In this document: piece after piece, positions 26,217 to 35,333 of the stretch
How the letters are laid out: each line of letters opens with the position of its first letter
How positions within the stretch are numbered: the stretch's first letter is position 1
From: Chryseobacterium edaphi
GTDB lineage: Bacteria > Bacteroidota > Bacteroidia > Flavobacteriales > Weeksellaceae
Length of the DNA stretch: 64,000 bases
Reading direction: 5' to 3'
Assembly (NCBI RefSeq): GCF_025628985.1
Contig: NZ_JAOTEM010000001.1
Location: 1 to 64,000 of the forward strand
Translations under genes and position numbers: made by a program
The notes under the pieces: generated by a model
Database searches by the model: none
Told to the model about the DNA's origin: nothing
The model's input: only the letters and a program-made list of their open reading frames with translations

Positions 26217-28058
26217 TTACTGATTTTCAGGAGTATTATTTTCCTGTTCCTTTCTTATTTGCTCACTCATTTCTTCTAATACTGGTTTTATCGTGCTTTC
26301 AGGAAGATCACTTATTCTGATGTACATTAATCCGTCAATCGCATCATTGAAGTTGGGATCTACGTTGAATGCAATCACTTTTGCATTTTGCTTAATATAT
26401 TTTTTAATTAAAACTGGCAATCTCAATTCCGGTTCTAAGTCATCGATGATTTTGTCGAGCTTGTTGAGATCAGATTCCATTTCATCAAAAAAGAGATTTT
26501 TGTCTCTGTCACGAAGCTTTACTTTGTATTCGTTTCTTGGAGTAATATATTGAGCTACTGCGGAGTCGTAATAATTGGAGCGCATAAACTCAATCATCAG
26601 AGATTTTGAGAATTCCGAAAATTTATTAGAAATACTTACGCCTCCCATAAGGAATTTGTGATCGGGATTTCTTAAGCAAACATGTACAATTCCTCGCCAA
26701 AGTAAAAATAATGGTAAGGGTTTTTGCTGATATTCCTCAAGAATATAAGCACGGCCCATTTCAATTACTTTTTTGAAAAAAGGATGGATGTCTTGTTCAA
26801 ATTCAAAAAGAGAACTTGTGTAAAAACCTTTAATACCAGATTTTTTCATCACATCTTTACCTAAAGCCATTCTGTAAGCTCCTGCAAGTTTTTCTGCAGC
26901 ATTGTCCCACAAGAAAAGATGATGATAGTGTTTATCGTATTCGTCCAGATCAAAAGGTAGATTACTTCCTTCACCTACTGCACGGAAAGTCAGTTCGCGC
27001 TGTCTTCCGATTTCTCTCATCACAGAAGGAATCTGGTCGTAGGTTGTAAAATAGATTTCATAATTACCATTACTGAAAAGCATTTTGTCGGTACCTTTCA
27101 GCTTGTTGATATCTTTTAAAATATCTTCTTTCGGAGTTTCATCTATAATATTCTGAACGATATTTTCTTCTCTCAGTAACTGAAATTTTAATGATAAATT
27201 TTTAAGATTAATAACCTGTGCTAGAGATTTTCTTTTTTCATAGTAAGATTTCATCATATAAACCTTACGTCTCAAAAATTCCCCCAATTCTTCAATCGTT
27301 TCCATATCATCCATCGCTTTTACGGTGATGGGTTTTCCTATTCTGATTCTGATAGGTTTTTCCCTGTCATTCATCATTTCAGCAGGAAGCATTAAAGTCT
27401 GTAAATTGGGATGGATTTTTGAAACCTGATAAAAAAGCGTACTGTTTTTAGCATGAAAGTACATTGGAACAACCGGAACTTTTGCCATTTTTATCAGCTT
27501 CAAAGCGGGCTTTTCCCATTCTTTGTCAAGAATTTCTCCGTAAGGATTATTTTTGTTTGAAACTTCACCTGCCGGAAAAATTCCTACGCAACCACCATTT
27601 TCAAGATGTTTTAAAGTTTCACGCATTCCGGTAGCGCTGTTGCGGATTTCTTTCTTTCCTTCAAAAGGATTGACCGGAATTACATAGGGTTCCATAGGTT
27701 CTATTTTCTCTAAAAGAAAATTCCCCATCACTTTGAAATCAGGACGCACTTCTGACAAAACTTTACACATCAAAATTCCGTCAATAGCTCCTAACGGATG
27801 ATTTGAAACTAAGATAAATGGACCAGTTTTTGGGATTTTTGCTAAATCTTCTGCAAATGCGATGTAACTTAAATTCCTTTCTCTAACGAATGAGTCGAAA
27901 AAATCTTTGCCTTCCTTGTATCTTAGTTTATCATATAATCTGTTTACTTCATTTATTTTGGCAAGGCTCATCACTGCGGACGCAACAGGATTCTTCAGAA
28001 ATCCCAGTTTATTTAAGCCCGAAGCTTTGATTAAATCATTTTTCGAAATTAAGCTCAT
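26217..28058 (-). CDS. Fused acyltransferase (PlsC-like plus OlsB/GNAT-like), aminolipid synthesis
   Basis: A 613-residue protein with an N-terminal PlsC/LPLAT domain (about 75-270: SNHPLGAIDG at 85-94 and FPAGEVSN as the G-P motif) and a C-terminal GNAT-like N-acyltransferase (OlsB-type) domain (about 320-500: FRAVGEGSNLPFD, KLAGAYRM, EMGRAYI). This layout matches OlsF-type bifunctional enzymes that make ornithine or glycine aminolipids, with the C-terminal half adding the amide-linked acyl and the N-terminal half the ester-linked acyl. The PlsC motif has five residues between His87 and Asp93 rather than four. The amino acid acceptor (ornithine, glycine or other) cannot be read from sequence. 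Next to aspartate kinase, but not obviously coupled. Confidence 0.8.
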   Translation of the reverse strand: MSLISKNDLIKASGLNKLGFLKNPVASAVMSLAKINEVNRLYDKLRYKEGKDFFDSFVRERNLSYIAFAEDLAKIPKTGPFILVSNHPLGAIDGILMCKVLSEVRPDFKVMGNFLLEKIEPMEPYVIPVNPFEGKKEIRNSATGMRETLKHLENGGCVGIFPAGEVSNKNNPYGEILDKEWEKPALKLIKMAKVPVVPMYFHAKNSTLFYQVSKIHPNLQTLMLPAEMMNDREKPIRIRIGKPITVKAMDDMETIEELGEFLRRKVYMMKSYYEKRKSLAQVINLKNLSLKFQLLREENIVQNIIDETPKEDILKDINKLKGTDKMLFSNGNYEIYFTTYDQIPSVMREIGRQRELTFRAVGEGSNLPFDLDEYDKHYHHLFLWDNAAEKLAGAYRMALGKDVMKKSGIKGFYTSSLFEFEQDIHPFFKKVIEMGRAYILEEYQQKPLPLFLLWRGIVHVCLRNPDHKFLMGGVSISNKFSEFSKSLMIEFMRSNYYDSAVAQYITPRNEYKVKLRDRDKNLFFDEMESDLNKLDKIIDDLEPELRLPVLIKKYIKQNAKVIAFNVDPNFNDAIDGLMYIRISDLPESTIKPVLEEMSEQIRKEQENNTPENQ

Positions 28059-28080
28059 GTGTTTTTAGTCGTGATTAATT

Positions 28081-29319
28081 TTATTGTGTTACCATTTGAA
28101 GCGTGTTTTTGGCAATCTGCTCCAATAATACACTTTTTTCCTGGTAAAATTTGCCGATGTTTTCCATTTTTGCATTCCTTACCGTAAATAAAGATACATT
28201 TTTTATAACATCGGTTTTAAATACCTTCTGAAGTTCTTCATTCAGCTCGTCTATTTTCAAAAATTTATCTTCCAGACATAAAGCTAATGAAATTGCAGAG
28301 TTCTGCATCAAAGAAACTTTGATTTTATATTTAGATAAATATCCGAAAACCAGACTCATGTGATCTTCTGCAATGAAAGAAAAGTCTCTTGTTGAGATTT
28401 TCAGTAACGTTTGATTTTCTTTTAAAATATAAGATTCTTCACTTTGATTTTTATCAGAGGCCCCTACTTTAGTTCCGTCTTTTGTAGGATCTACGAAAGA
28501 TTTCACATAAAAAGGAATGTTTTTTTGCTGTAAAGGCTGTAGTGTTTTCGGGTGAATGATACTTGCTCCATAATAAGCCATCTCGATAGCTTCTTCATAC
28601 GAAATATTAGAAAGCAACGAAACATCCTTGAATTTTCTTGGATCTCCCGTCATCACTCCCGGAACGTCTTTCCAGATAGTCATTGCATCGGCATTTAGGC
28701 AATATGCGAAAATTGCAGCAGAATAATCTGAACCTTCTCTTCCTAAAGTTACTGTGAAATTATTATCATCTGAACCTATGAAACCTTGCGTTACATAGCA
28801 GATAGAAGAATTTAAAGTTGATATAAATTCTTCTGTTTTCTGCCAATTTACAACTCCATCACGGTAAGAATCGTCAGTTTTAATATAATCTCTTGCATCC
28901 AGCCACTGATTCGTAAATTGGATGTCATTAAGATATTCACTTACGATTTTGGTAGAAATCATTTCTCCGCAGCTAACAACCTGATCGTAAACAAAATTGT
29001 AATTCGGAGATTTATTTCGTCTCAAAAAAGAAACAATATCGTCAAAAAATAAATTGATTTCGTCAAAAACCACATGATCGTTCTGGAAAAGCCCCTTAGC
29101 TATTTCAATGTGCTTCTGTTTTATCTTTTCAATTTCAGTTTGATAGTCTTCTTTTTTAAAATATAGTTCTACTACTTTCTCTAGCTCATTGGTCGTTTTA
29201 CCCATTGCCGAGATGACAAGCAGACATTTCTCAAAGCCTTGGCTTTTTAAAACCATAGACACATTTTTTACACTTTCGGCATCTTTCACCGAAGCTCCAC
29301 CAAACTTGAAAATTTTCAT
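28081..29319 (-). CDS. lysC: Aspartate kinase
   Basis: A 412-residue monofunctional aspartokinase. Diagnostic: KFGGASV (5-11), VTLGREGSDYSA, the WKDVPGVMTGDPRKF segment and C-terminal regulatory region of two short ACT-like domains (about 300-405). It phosphorylates aspartate as the first step to lysine, threonine and methionine. No homoserine dehydrogenase domain is attached. It has a -7-like box about 50 bases upstream. Confidence 0.93.
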   Translation of the reverse strand: MKIFKFGGASVKDAESVKNVSMVLKSQGFEKCLLVISAMGKTTNELEKVVELYFKKEDYQTEIEKIKQKHIEIAKGLFQNDHVVFDEINLFFDDIVSFLRRNKSPNYNFVYDQVVSCGEMISTKIVSEYLNDIQFTNQWLDARDYIKTDDSYRDGVVNWQKTEEFISTLNSSICYVTQGFIGSDDNNFTVTLGREGSDYSAAIFAYCLNADAMTIWKDVPGVMTGDPRKFKDVSLLSNISYEEAIEMAYYGASIIHPKTLQPLQQKNIPFYVKSFVDPTKDGTKVGASDKNQSEESYILKENQTLLKISTRDFSFIAEDHMSLVFGYLSKYKIKVSLMQNSAISLALCLEDKFLKIDELNEELQKVFKTDVIKNVSLFTVRNAKMENIGKFYQEKSVLLEQIAKNTLQMVTQ

Positions 29320-29367
29320 TTAAGATTAAAAATAAAATTGTTAGATAAATTAAAGTTTTTGAATCGA

Positions 29368-29375
29368 CAAAATTA
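29368..29375 (-). promoter_or_regulatory. Promoter -7 box (TAATTTTG) for lysC
   Basis: Exact minus-strand TAnnTTTG match 49 bases from the lysC start; a TTTC-like element lies about 20 bases further up. Confidence 0.45.
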
Positions 29376-29556
29376 TAAATTTACGGTGACATACGAAAGA
29401 GCACAATTTGGTGATTAATAATTATGATATAATTGTTTTAAATCTTGCTATTTTAGCTTTAATTTTTTGAAAATCAATTACTTAAAGGATTTGAAAGAAA
29501 ATTCTTTGAGGTCTGATTATTTTTACGAAATTTGACGGTAAAGTAAAATCAAAAAA

Positions 29557-30573
29557 ATGTCAGATCAACCATTACAGACCTTAGGAGAATTTTTAATCGA
29601 TAAACAGGAAGATTTTCAGTATTCCACTGGTGAATTTTCGCGTCTTCTAAGTGCGATCAGACTAGCGTCAAAAGTTGTCAACAGAGAAGTAAATAAAGCT
29701 GGAATTGTAGATATCACAGGTGCTGCAGGAAATCAAAATATTCAGGGTGAAGAGCAGCAGAAGCTTGATGTCATCGCTAATGATATTTTTATCACAGCAT
29801 TGTCACAAAGAGAAGTTGTCTGCGGAATTGCTTCTGAAGAAAACGACGATTTTATCGATATCAAATGTGGTGAAAACGGTCATTTAAGCAAATACGTCGT
29901 TCTAATTGATCCTCTTGATGGTTCTTCTAATATTGATGTGAATGTTTCTGTAGGAACTATTTTCTCAATCTACAGAAGAGTTACAGAACCAGGAACACCA
30001 GTTCAATTGGAGGATTTCTTACAAAAAGGAATTAACCAAATTGCAGCAGGATATGTAATTTATGGTTCGTCTACGATGATTGTTTACACGACAGGAAACG
30101 GAGTGAACGGATTTACTTTAGATCCATCGTTGGGAACGTATTATCTTTCTCATCCAAACATGACTTTTCCAAGAACAGGAAAAATTTATTCGATCAACGA
30201 AGGAAATTATATTAAATTCCCTCAAGGAGTTAAAAATTACCTGAAATATTGCCAAATGGAAGAAGGAGATCGCCCTTACACTTCAAGATACATTGGTTCG
30301 TTAGTCGCTGATTTCCATAGAAATATGTTAAAAGGTGGAATTTACATCTATCCATCGTATGGTCAATCACCGAACGGAAAATTAAGATTATTATACGAAT
30401 GCAATCCGATGGCATTTTTGGCTGAACAAGCGGGTGGAAAGGCAACAGACGGTTTCAGAAGAATCATGGAGGTTGAACCAACTGAGCTTCACCAAAGAAT
30501 ACCGTTTTTCGCAGGAAGTGTAGAAATGGTAGAAAAAGCTGAAGAATTTATGCGAATCGACAGCGTAAAATAA
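29557..30573 (+). CDS. fbp: Fructose-1,6-bisphosphatase, class I
   Basis: A 338-residue class I FBPase: the metal and catalytic motif [12 protein letters not shown] at 116-127, the acidic ASEENDD loop, the sugar-binding [17 protein letters not shown] and the C-terminal [21 protein letters not shown] block. It converts fructose-1,6-bisphosphate to fructose-6-phosphate for gluconeogenesis. Its stop (TAA) touches the menC start codon, so these two genes are cotranscribed. Confidence 0.95.
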   Translation: MSDQPLQTLGEFLIDKQEDFQYSTGEFSRLLSAIRLASKVVNREVNKAGIVDITGAAGNQNIQGEEQQKLDVIANDIFITALSQREVVCGIASEENDDFIDIKCGENGHLSKYVVLIDPLDGSSNIDVNVSVGTIFSIYRRVTEPGTPVQLEDFLQKGINQIAAGYVIYGSSTMIVYTTGNGVNGFTLDPSLGTYYLSHPNMTFPRTGKIYSINEGNYIKFPQGVKNYLKYCQMEEGDRPYTSRYIGSLVADFHRNMLKGGIYIYPSYGQSPNGKLRLLYECNPMAFLAEQAGGKATDGFRRIMEVEPTELHQRIPFFAGSVEMVEKAEEFMRIDSVK

Positions 30574-31575
30574 ATGAAAGCAGAATATTATCAATATTTA
30601 TTAAAATTCAAACGCCCGAGTGGAACATCTCGCGGCGTTTTGTATGAAAAGGAAACTTTTATTCTCGAAATTTCTGATGACGGGAAAAAGGGAGTAGGAG
30701 AGTGCGCTATTTTCAGAGGACTGAGTTTTGATGACCGACCGGATTATGAAGAAAAACTAAAATGGCTGTGTGAAAATATTCAAAGTGATTATGAATTTTT
30801 AAAGAAAGAATTAAAGGAGTTTCCATCAATCTGGTTTGGCTACGAACAGGCTTTATTAAATTTAAAACACGGAAAAAATCTGTATTTTCCAAGCGATTTT
30901 ACAAAAAGGAAATCTTCAATGATGATCAATGGCTTGATTTGGATGGGTGATGTTGGCTATATGGAAGAGCAGATTCAGGAAAAATTGAATCAGGGTTTTC
31001 ATTGTATTAAATTAAAAATCGGAGTTGACTGGAAATCTGAACATGAAATTCTTCAGAAACTAAGACAAAAATTCTCTAAAGAAAAATTAGAATTGCGTGT
31101 TGATGCCAATGGCGGATTTTCAAAAGATGAAGCTAAAATTGTTTTAAAGCAACTTGCGGATTTGAATATTCATTCTATTGAACAGCCAATAAAAGCGGGA
31201 AGCCAAAACGATATGGCCGAATTATGCGCTGAAACTCCAATTCCAATTGCTTTAGATGAGGAATTGATAGGAATTGTAGATTTTAATGAAAAGGAAAAAC
31301 TTTTGGAAGCCATAAAGCCGCAATATATTATTTTGAAACCCTCTTTGATAGGAGGTTTCTCAGGTTCCGACGAATGGGTAAATTTAGCGGAACAAAAAAA
31401 TATTGGTTGGTGGATTACTTCTGCTTTGGAAAGCAATATAGGATTAAATGCGATTGCACAATACACCTTCACAAAAAATAGTCGAATGCCTCAAGGTTTG
31501 GGAACAGGAGGTCTCTTTACCAATAACTTCGAAAGTGATTTGGAATTGAAAGGTGATCGATTGTTTTTTAAATGA
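30574..31575 (+). CDS. menC: o-Succinylbenzoate synthase (enolase superfamily)
   Basis: A 333-residue enolase-superfamily enzyme. Catalytic acid/base lysines are K146/K148 in CIKLKIG and K255 in LKPSLIGG; metal ligands D177 (RVDANG), E203 (IEQP) and D228 (LDEE). The SSMMINGLIWMG and WWITSALESNIGLNAIAQ blocks fit OSBS, a menaquinone step dehydrating SHCHC. A dipeptide epimerase of the same superfamily is the alternative, but an isochorismate synthase gene is also in the window. It starts directly after the fbp stop. Confidence 0.85.
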   Translation: MKAEYYQYLLKFKRPSGTSRGVLYEKETFILEISDDGKKGVGECAIFRGLSFDDRPDYEEKLKWLCENIQSDYEFLKKELKEFPSIWFGYEQALLNLKHGKNLYFPSDFTKRKSSMMINGLIWMGDVGYMEEQIQEKLNQGFHCIKLKIGVDWKSEHEILQKLRQKFSKEKLELRVDANGGFSKDEAKIVLKQLADLNIHSIEQPIKAGSQNDMAELCAETPIPIALDEELIGIVDFNEKEKLLEAIKPQYIILKPSLIGGFSGSDEWVNLAEQKNIGWWITSALESNIGLNAIAQYTFTKNSRMPQGLGTGGLFTNNFESDLELKGDRLFFK

Positions 31576-32013
31576 AGTAGTTTTCAGATCAATAATATTT
31601 GTTTTGAATTAGGTGTAGTGATTAAATCACATCTTTTTGGATAAACATTGCTTTCTTAATATGTTCTAAAATATAAGAAAACGTTTTTTTAAATTTTTTC
31701 ATAATAAAAGTTTAGTTTGACGTTAAGAATTTTAAGCATTACAAATGCCGTACCAATTGTAATCTAAAATATGTATGTGTAGTAGATTCTGAAAAGAATT
31801 TGTAGTTGTATCGTTGGGTTATGTGACTGTCAATCGAATAGAAAATGTCTTTTCACCTGAAGACAAAGAACTTACATTTTGTAGAAAATTCAATAAACAT
31901 AATTAATAGTTTTTGTGAAATTCATTTTGGTTTTATAAAGTTCCGAAAAAGTTCTTAATTAAATGTTAATTTAAGATTAAAAATTAACGTTTTTTTTAAC
32001 CCTTTAATTTTCT
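31576..32013. other. Gene-free AT-rich region upstream of glnS
   Basis: About 440 bases with no convincing ORF. It contains a small palindrome gtgattaaatcac (31618-31630) and several A/T tracts. It probably holds the leader and promoter of glnS and the menC terminator region; no strong hairpin terminator was seen. Confidence 0.5.
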
Positions 32014-32021
32014 TAAATTTG
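32014..32021 (+). promoter_or_regulatory. Promoter -7 box (TAAATTTG) for glnS
   Basis: Exact TAnnTTTG match 43 bases before the chosen glnS start; the region further upstream is A/T-rich. Confidence 0.5.
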
Positions 32022-32063
32022 CAAATTGCTGTGTACATCATGCAGCGACGTAAGTTTACTCTA

Positions 32064-33737
32064 ATGGAAGAAGAAAAAAAATCACTCAATTTTATTGAGC
32101 AAATTATAGAAGATGATTTGGCTAACGGTATGAGAAATGATCAGATCCGTTTCCGTTTTCCGCCTGAACCCAATGGTTATCTGCATGTAGGTCATACAAA
32201 AGCGATCTGCATCAACTTTGGTTTGGGTGAAAAATACAATGCTCCCGTAAACCTTCGTTTCGACGATACAAACCCTGAAAAAGAAGAGCAGGAATTTGTA
32301 GATTCTATCATGAAAGATGTAGAATGGTTAGGTTTCAAATGGGATAAAGTTTTGTATGCATCTGATTACTTCCAGCAGCTTTATGATTGGGCAGTTCAGT
32401 TGATCAAAGAAAGAAAAGCTTATGTTGACGAACAACCTTCTGAAGTGATTACAGAACAAAGAAAAAACCCTGCAGAACCGGGGGTAGAATCACCATTCAG
32501 AAATCGTCCTGTTGAAGAATCTTTAGAGCTATTCGAAAAGATGAAAAATGGTGAGTTTGAAAGTGGCTCGATGTCTCTTCGTGCAAAAATTGATATGCTT
32601 TCACCCAACATGAATATGCGTGATCCTGTGATGTACAGGATTTTGAACAAACCGCACCACAGAACCGGTACAGACTGGAAAATTTACCCGATGTACGACT
32701 GGGCTCATGGAGAATCTGATTATCTTGAGCAGATTTCGCATTCACTATGTTCTTTAGAGTTTGAAAATCACAGACCGCTTTACAATTGGTATTTGGACCA
32801 GGTTTATGAAGAAGGAAAGGTTAAAAACAAGCAGAGAGAATTTGCAAGGATGAACGTTTCCTATATGATCACTTCCAAGAGAAAACTACAGAGGCTTGTT
32901 GGTGAAAATGTAGTTACTGGTTGGGATGATCCTAGAATGCCTACAATTTCAGGAATGAGAAGAAAAGGGTTTACCCCAACTTCGATCAGAAATTTTATTG
33001 ATAAAGTAGGTGTTGCCAAAAGAGAAAATTTAATTTCAATTCAATTATTGGATTTCTGTGTACGTGAAGATCTGAACAAAGTTGCAAAACGTGTCATGGC
33101 GGTTGTAGATCCTGTAAAATTGGTGATTGAAAACTATCCTGCAGGACAGGAAGAATGGTTAGAAACCGAGAATAATCCTGAGCAGGAAAATGCCGGAACA
33201 AGACAGATTCCTTTCTCAAGAGAATTATATATTGAGCGTGAAGACTTCAAGGAAGAAGCAAATAATAAGTTCTTTAGATTAAAATTAGGCGGAGAAGTCC
33301 GTTTAAAATCTGCATACATCATCAAAGCTGAAAGAGTTGAGAAAGATGAAAACGGAGAAATTACAACAATCTATGCTTCATATGACGAAAAATCTAAGTC
33401 AGGAAGTGGAACTGAAGAGAGTTTAAGAAAAGTAAAAGGAACATTACACTGGGTTTCTGCACAACATGCAATTCCTGTGGATGTCAGAATTTACGATAAC
33501 TTATTCACGGTAGAACAACCGGATGCTGAAAAAGATGTAGATTTCTTGAATTTCGTTAATCCAAATTCAGTGTCTACGATTCAGGGATTTGCTGAGCCAA
33601 GTCTGAAAGATGTTGCAGTGGGAGAACCACTTCAGTTTCAGAGAATTGGATATTTCACCAAAGATCAGGATTCTACGGATACAAATTTTGTATTCAACAG
33701 AACCGTAACATTAAAAGACTCCTATAAGCCGGAGTAA
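32064..33737 (+). CDS. glnS: Glutaminyl-tRNA synthetase
   Basis: A 557-residue class I synthetase. HIGH-type motif HVGH (41-44) in PPEPNGYLHVGHTKAI, GlnRS-specific RFDDTNPEKEEQEFVDSI, and the KMSKS-type MITSKRKLQRLV. The C-terminal half has the beta-barrel anticodon-binding domain. It charges tRNA-Gln directly. The open frame extends to 32019, overlapping the promoter box; ATG 32064 (MEEEKKSLNFIEQI) matches the normal family start. Confidence 0.95.
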   Translation: MEEEKKSLNFIEQIIEDDLANGMRNDQIRFRFPPEPNGYLHVGHTKAICINFGLGEKYNAPVNLRFDDTNPEKEEQEFVDSIMKDVEWLGFKWDKVLYASDYFQQLYDWAVQLIKERKAYVDEQPSEVITEQRKNPAEPGVESPFRNRPVEESLELFEKMKNGEFESGSMSLRAKIDMLSPNMNMRDPVMYRILNKPHHRTGTDWKIYPMYDWAHGESDYLEQISHSLCSLEFENHRPLYNWYLDQVYEEGKVKNKQREFARMNVSYMITSKRKLQRLVGENVVTGWDDPRMPTISGMRRKGFTPTSIRNFIDKVGVAKRENLISIQLLDFCVREDLNKVAKRVMAVVDPVKLVIENYPAGQEEWLETENNPEQENAGTRQIPFSRELYIEREDFKEEANNKFFRLKLGGEVRLKSAYIIKAERVEKDENGEITTIYASYDEKSKSGSGTEESLRKVKGTLHWVSAQHAIPVDVRIYDNLFTVEQPDAEKDVDFLNFVNPNSVSTIQGFAEPSLKDVAVGEPLQFQRIGYFTKDQDSTDTNFVFNRTVTLKDSYKPE

Positions 33738-33763
33738 AAAATTTATTTATATCATTATAAATG

Positions 33764-33799
33764 AAACAGGGCTTAATTTTTTTAAGTCCTGTTTTTTTT
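33764..33799 (+). terminator. Intrinsic terminator of glnS
   Basis: Arms aaacagggcttaa (33764-33776) and ttaagtcctgttt (33782-33794), with one G-T pair, followed by T-rich sequence. Confidence 0.8.
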
Positions 33800-33988
33800 A
33801 TTTTAAATATTAATAACACAGATACTTTCAAACTTCAAATTCGTATCATTTGTTTAAAAATCAGTGCTATAAGTGTTTAAATAAGAAAAGAGTCACGAAG
33901 GGACGACTTAACAAAGGATAGGATAAAATCCTATCAAATTAAAAAGGTAAAAACCTCTATTAATTTAAATTTTAAAAAAAAGAAAACT
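33800..33988. other. AT-rich leader of MFS gene with small hairpin
   Basis: No ORF. The sequence gatagga (33917-33923) pairs with tcctatc (33929-33935), a short hairpin upstream of the MFS gene. Could be a regulatory leader or chance. Confidence 0.3.
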
Positions 33989-35209
33989 GTGAAACTCATA
34001 TATTTATATACAAGTTCATTCAAAGGACTTTCAAAAGAAAGCTGGATGTTGGCATTGGTAATGCTGATCAACCGTTCCGGCTCGATGGTACTTCCGTTTT
34101 TGGGAGTATATATGACCGCGCATTTGAAATTCAGTATCGAAAATACCGGAATTGTTTTAAGCTTTTTCGGAATTGGTTCTGTAATCGGTTCATGGTTGGG
34201 TGGATTCATCACTGACAGAATCGGAGAATATAAAGTTCAGTATTTCAGTTTATTGCTGAGCGTTCCGTTATTTTGCTTAATTCCGCTATTTAAAACCGAG
34301 GCAGGTGTTGCCATGATTATTTTACTGCAAAGTATTGTTAGTGATTCATTTCGTCCTGCCAACTCTGTGGCCATTACAAAATATGCAAAACCGGAGAATA
34401 TTACCAGAGCATTTTCGCTCAATCGAATGGCGGTCAATTTAGGATTTTCCATTGGTCCTGCTCTGGGTGGAATTTTGTCTGCAATTTCTTACAACTTTTT
34501 ATTTTACAGCAATGCTTTAGCCGCTTTATTGGCTGGTTTGCTTTACATTTCATTCTTTTACAAAAGAAATAAAATAGCAAAAATAAAAGCTAAAAAAGTA
34601 AAAGAAGTCATAGAAATTAAGAAAGAAAATTCGCCATATTTTGACGGTAAGTTTTTGATCTACTGTTTCTTTTGTATGTTGTTTTCTATCTGTTTCTTTC
34701 AGTTATTCAGTACATTAACGATATTTTACAAAGACACCGCTCATTTAAGTCAGCAAAATATCGGGTTTATTTTAGGCTACAGCGGATTTTTAGTGGTTTT
34801 ACTTGAAATGGGATTGGTTCAGATTGCCGAAAAATATTTCAGCTTAGCCATTACAATGCTTATCGGAACTTTTATTTGCGGGTTTTCTTACGCCATGTTG
34901 GCTTTCGATTACAGTTTACTTGCGTTGTTGGTTTCAATGACTTTACTGTGCAACGGAGAAATATGGACGCTACCTTTTATGTCGACGATCACGGCTCTGC
35001 GGTCGGGAAACAACAATAAAGGAGCTTACATGGGCTTAAATGGGATTTCGTTTTCAATTGCATTCATCATCACTCCTTATTTGGGAACTTTGATTGCTGA
35101 AAAATTCGGATTTAATATTTTATGGATCGGAACCGGAGTTTTAGCAACCATTATCGCTATTGGATTTTATTTTATCGTTCCGTGGATGATCAAGGATAAA
35201 AAAGTTTAA
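33989..35209 (+). CDS. Major facilitator superfamily transporter
   Basis: A 406-residue, 12-helix MFS permease starting at GTG. Motif A (GGFITDRIGEYKV) lies between helices 2 and 3, with a Lys/Glu-rich central loop around 195-225 dividing the two six-helix halves. Typical of drug or small-metabolite exporters; substrate unknown. A TonB receptor gene follows across a terminator, so siderophore or drug export is one possibility, but not supported beyond proximity. Confidence 0.82.
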   Translation: MKLIYLYTSSFKGLSKESWMLALVMLINRSGSMVLPFLGVYMTAHLKFSIENTGIVLSFFGIGSVIGSWLGGFITDRIGEYKVQYFSLLLSVPLFCLIPLFKTEAGVAMIILLQSIVSDSFRPANSVAITKYAKPENITRAFSLNRMAVNLGFSIGPALGGILSAISYNFLFYSNALAALLAGLLYISFFYKRNKIAKIKAKKVKEVIEIKKENSPYFDGKFLIYCFFCMLFSICFFQLFSTLTIFYKDTAHLSQQNIGFILGYSGFLVVLLEMGLVQIAEKYFSLAITMLIGTFICGFSYAMLAFDYSLLALLVSMTLLCNGEIWTLPFMSTITALRSGNNNKGAYMGLNGISFSIAFIITPYLGTLIAEKFGFNILWIGTGVLATIIAIGFYFIVPWMIKDKKV

Positions 35210-35227
35210 ATTAAAATCAATTATAAA

Positions 35228-35264
35228 AGGAAAGCCATATGATTTAATTTACGGCTTTCTTTTA
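35228..35264 (+). terminator. Intrinsic terminator after MFS gene
   Basis: gaaagcc (35230-35236) pairs with ggctttc (35253-35259), with T-rich sequence following. Confidence 0.6.
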
Positions 35265-35333
35265 TTTAAAATTAAACCGCAAAAAATTCCAAAACTGTAC
35301 AATTTTTGCTGATGCAAGTGTACAAATCATTTC

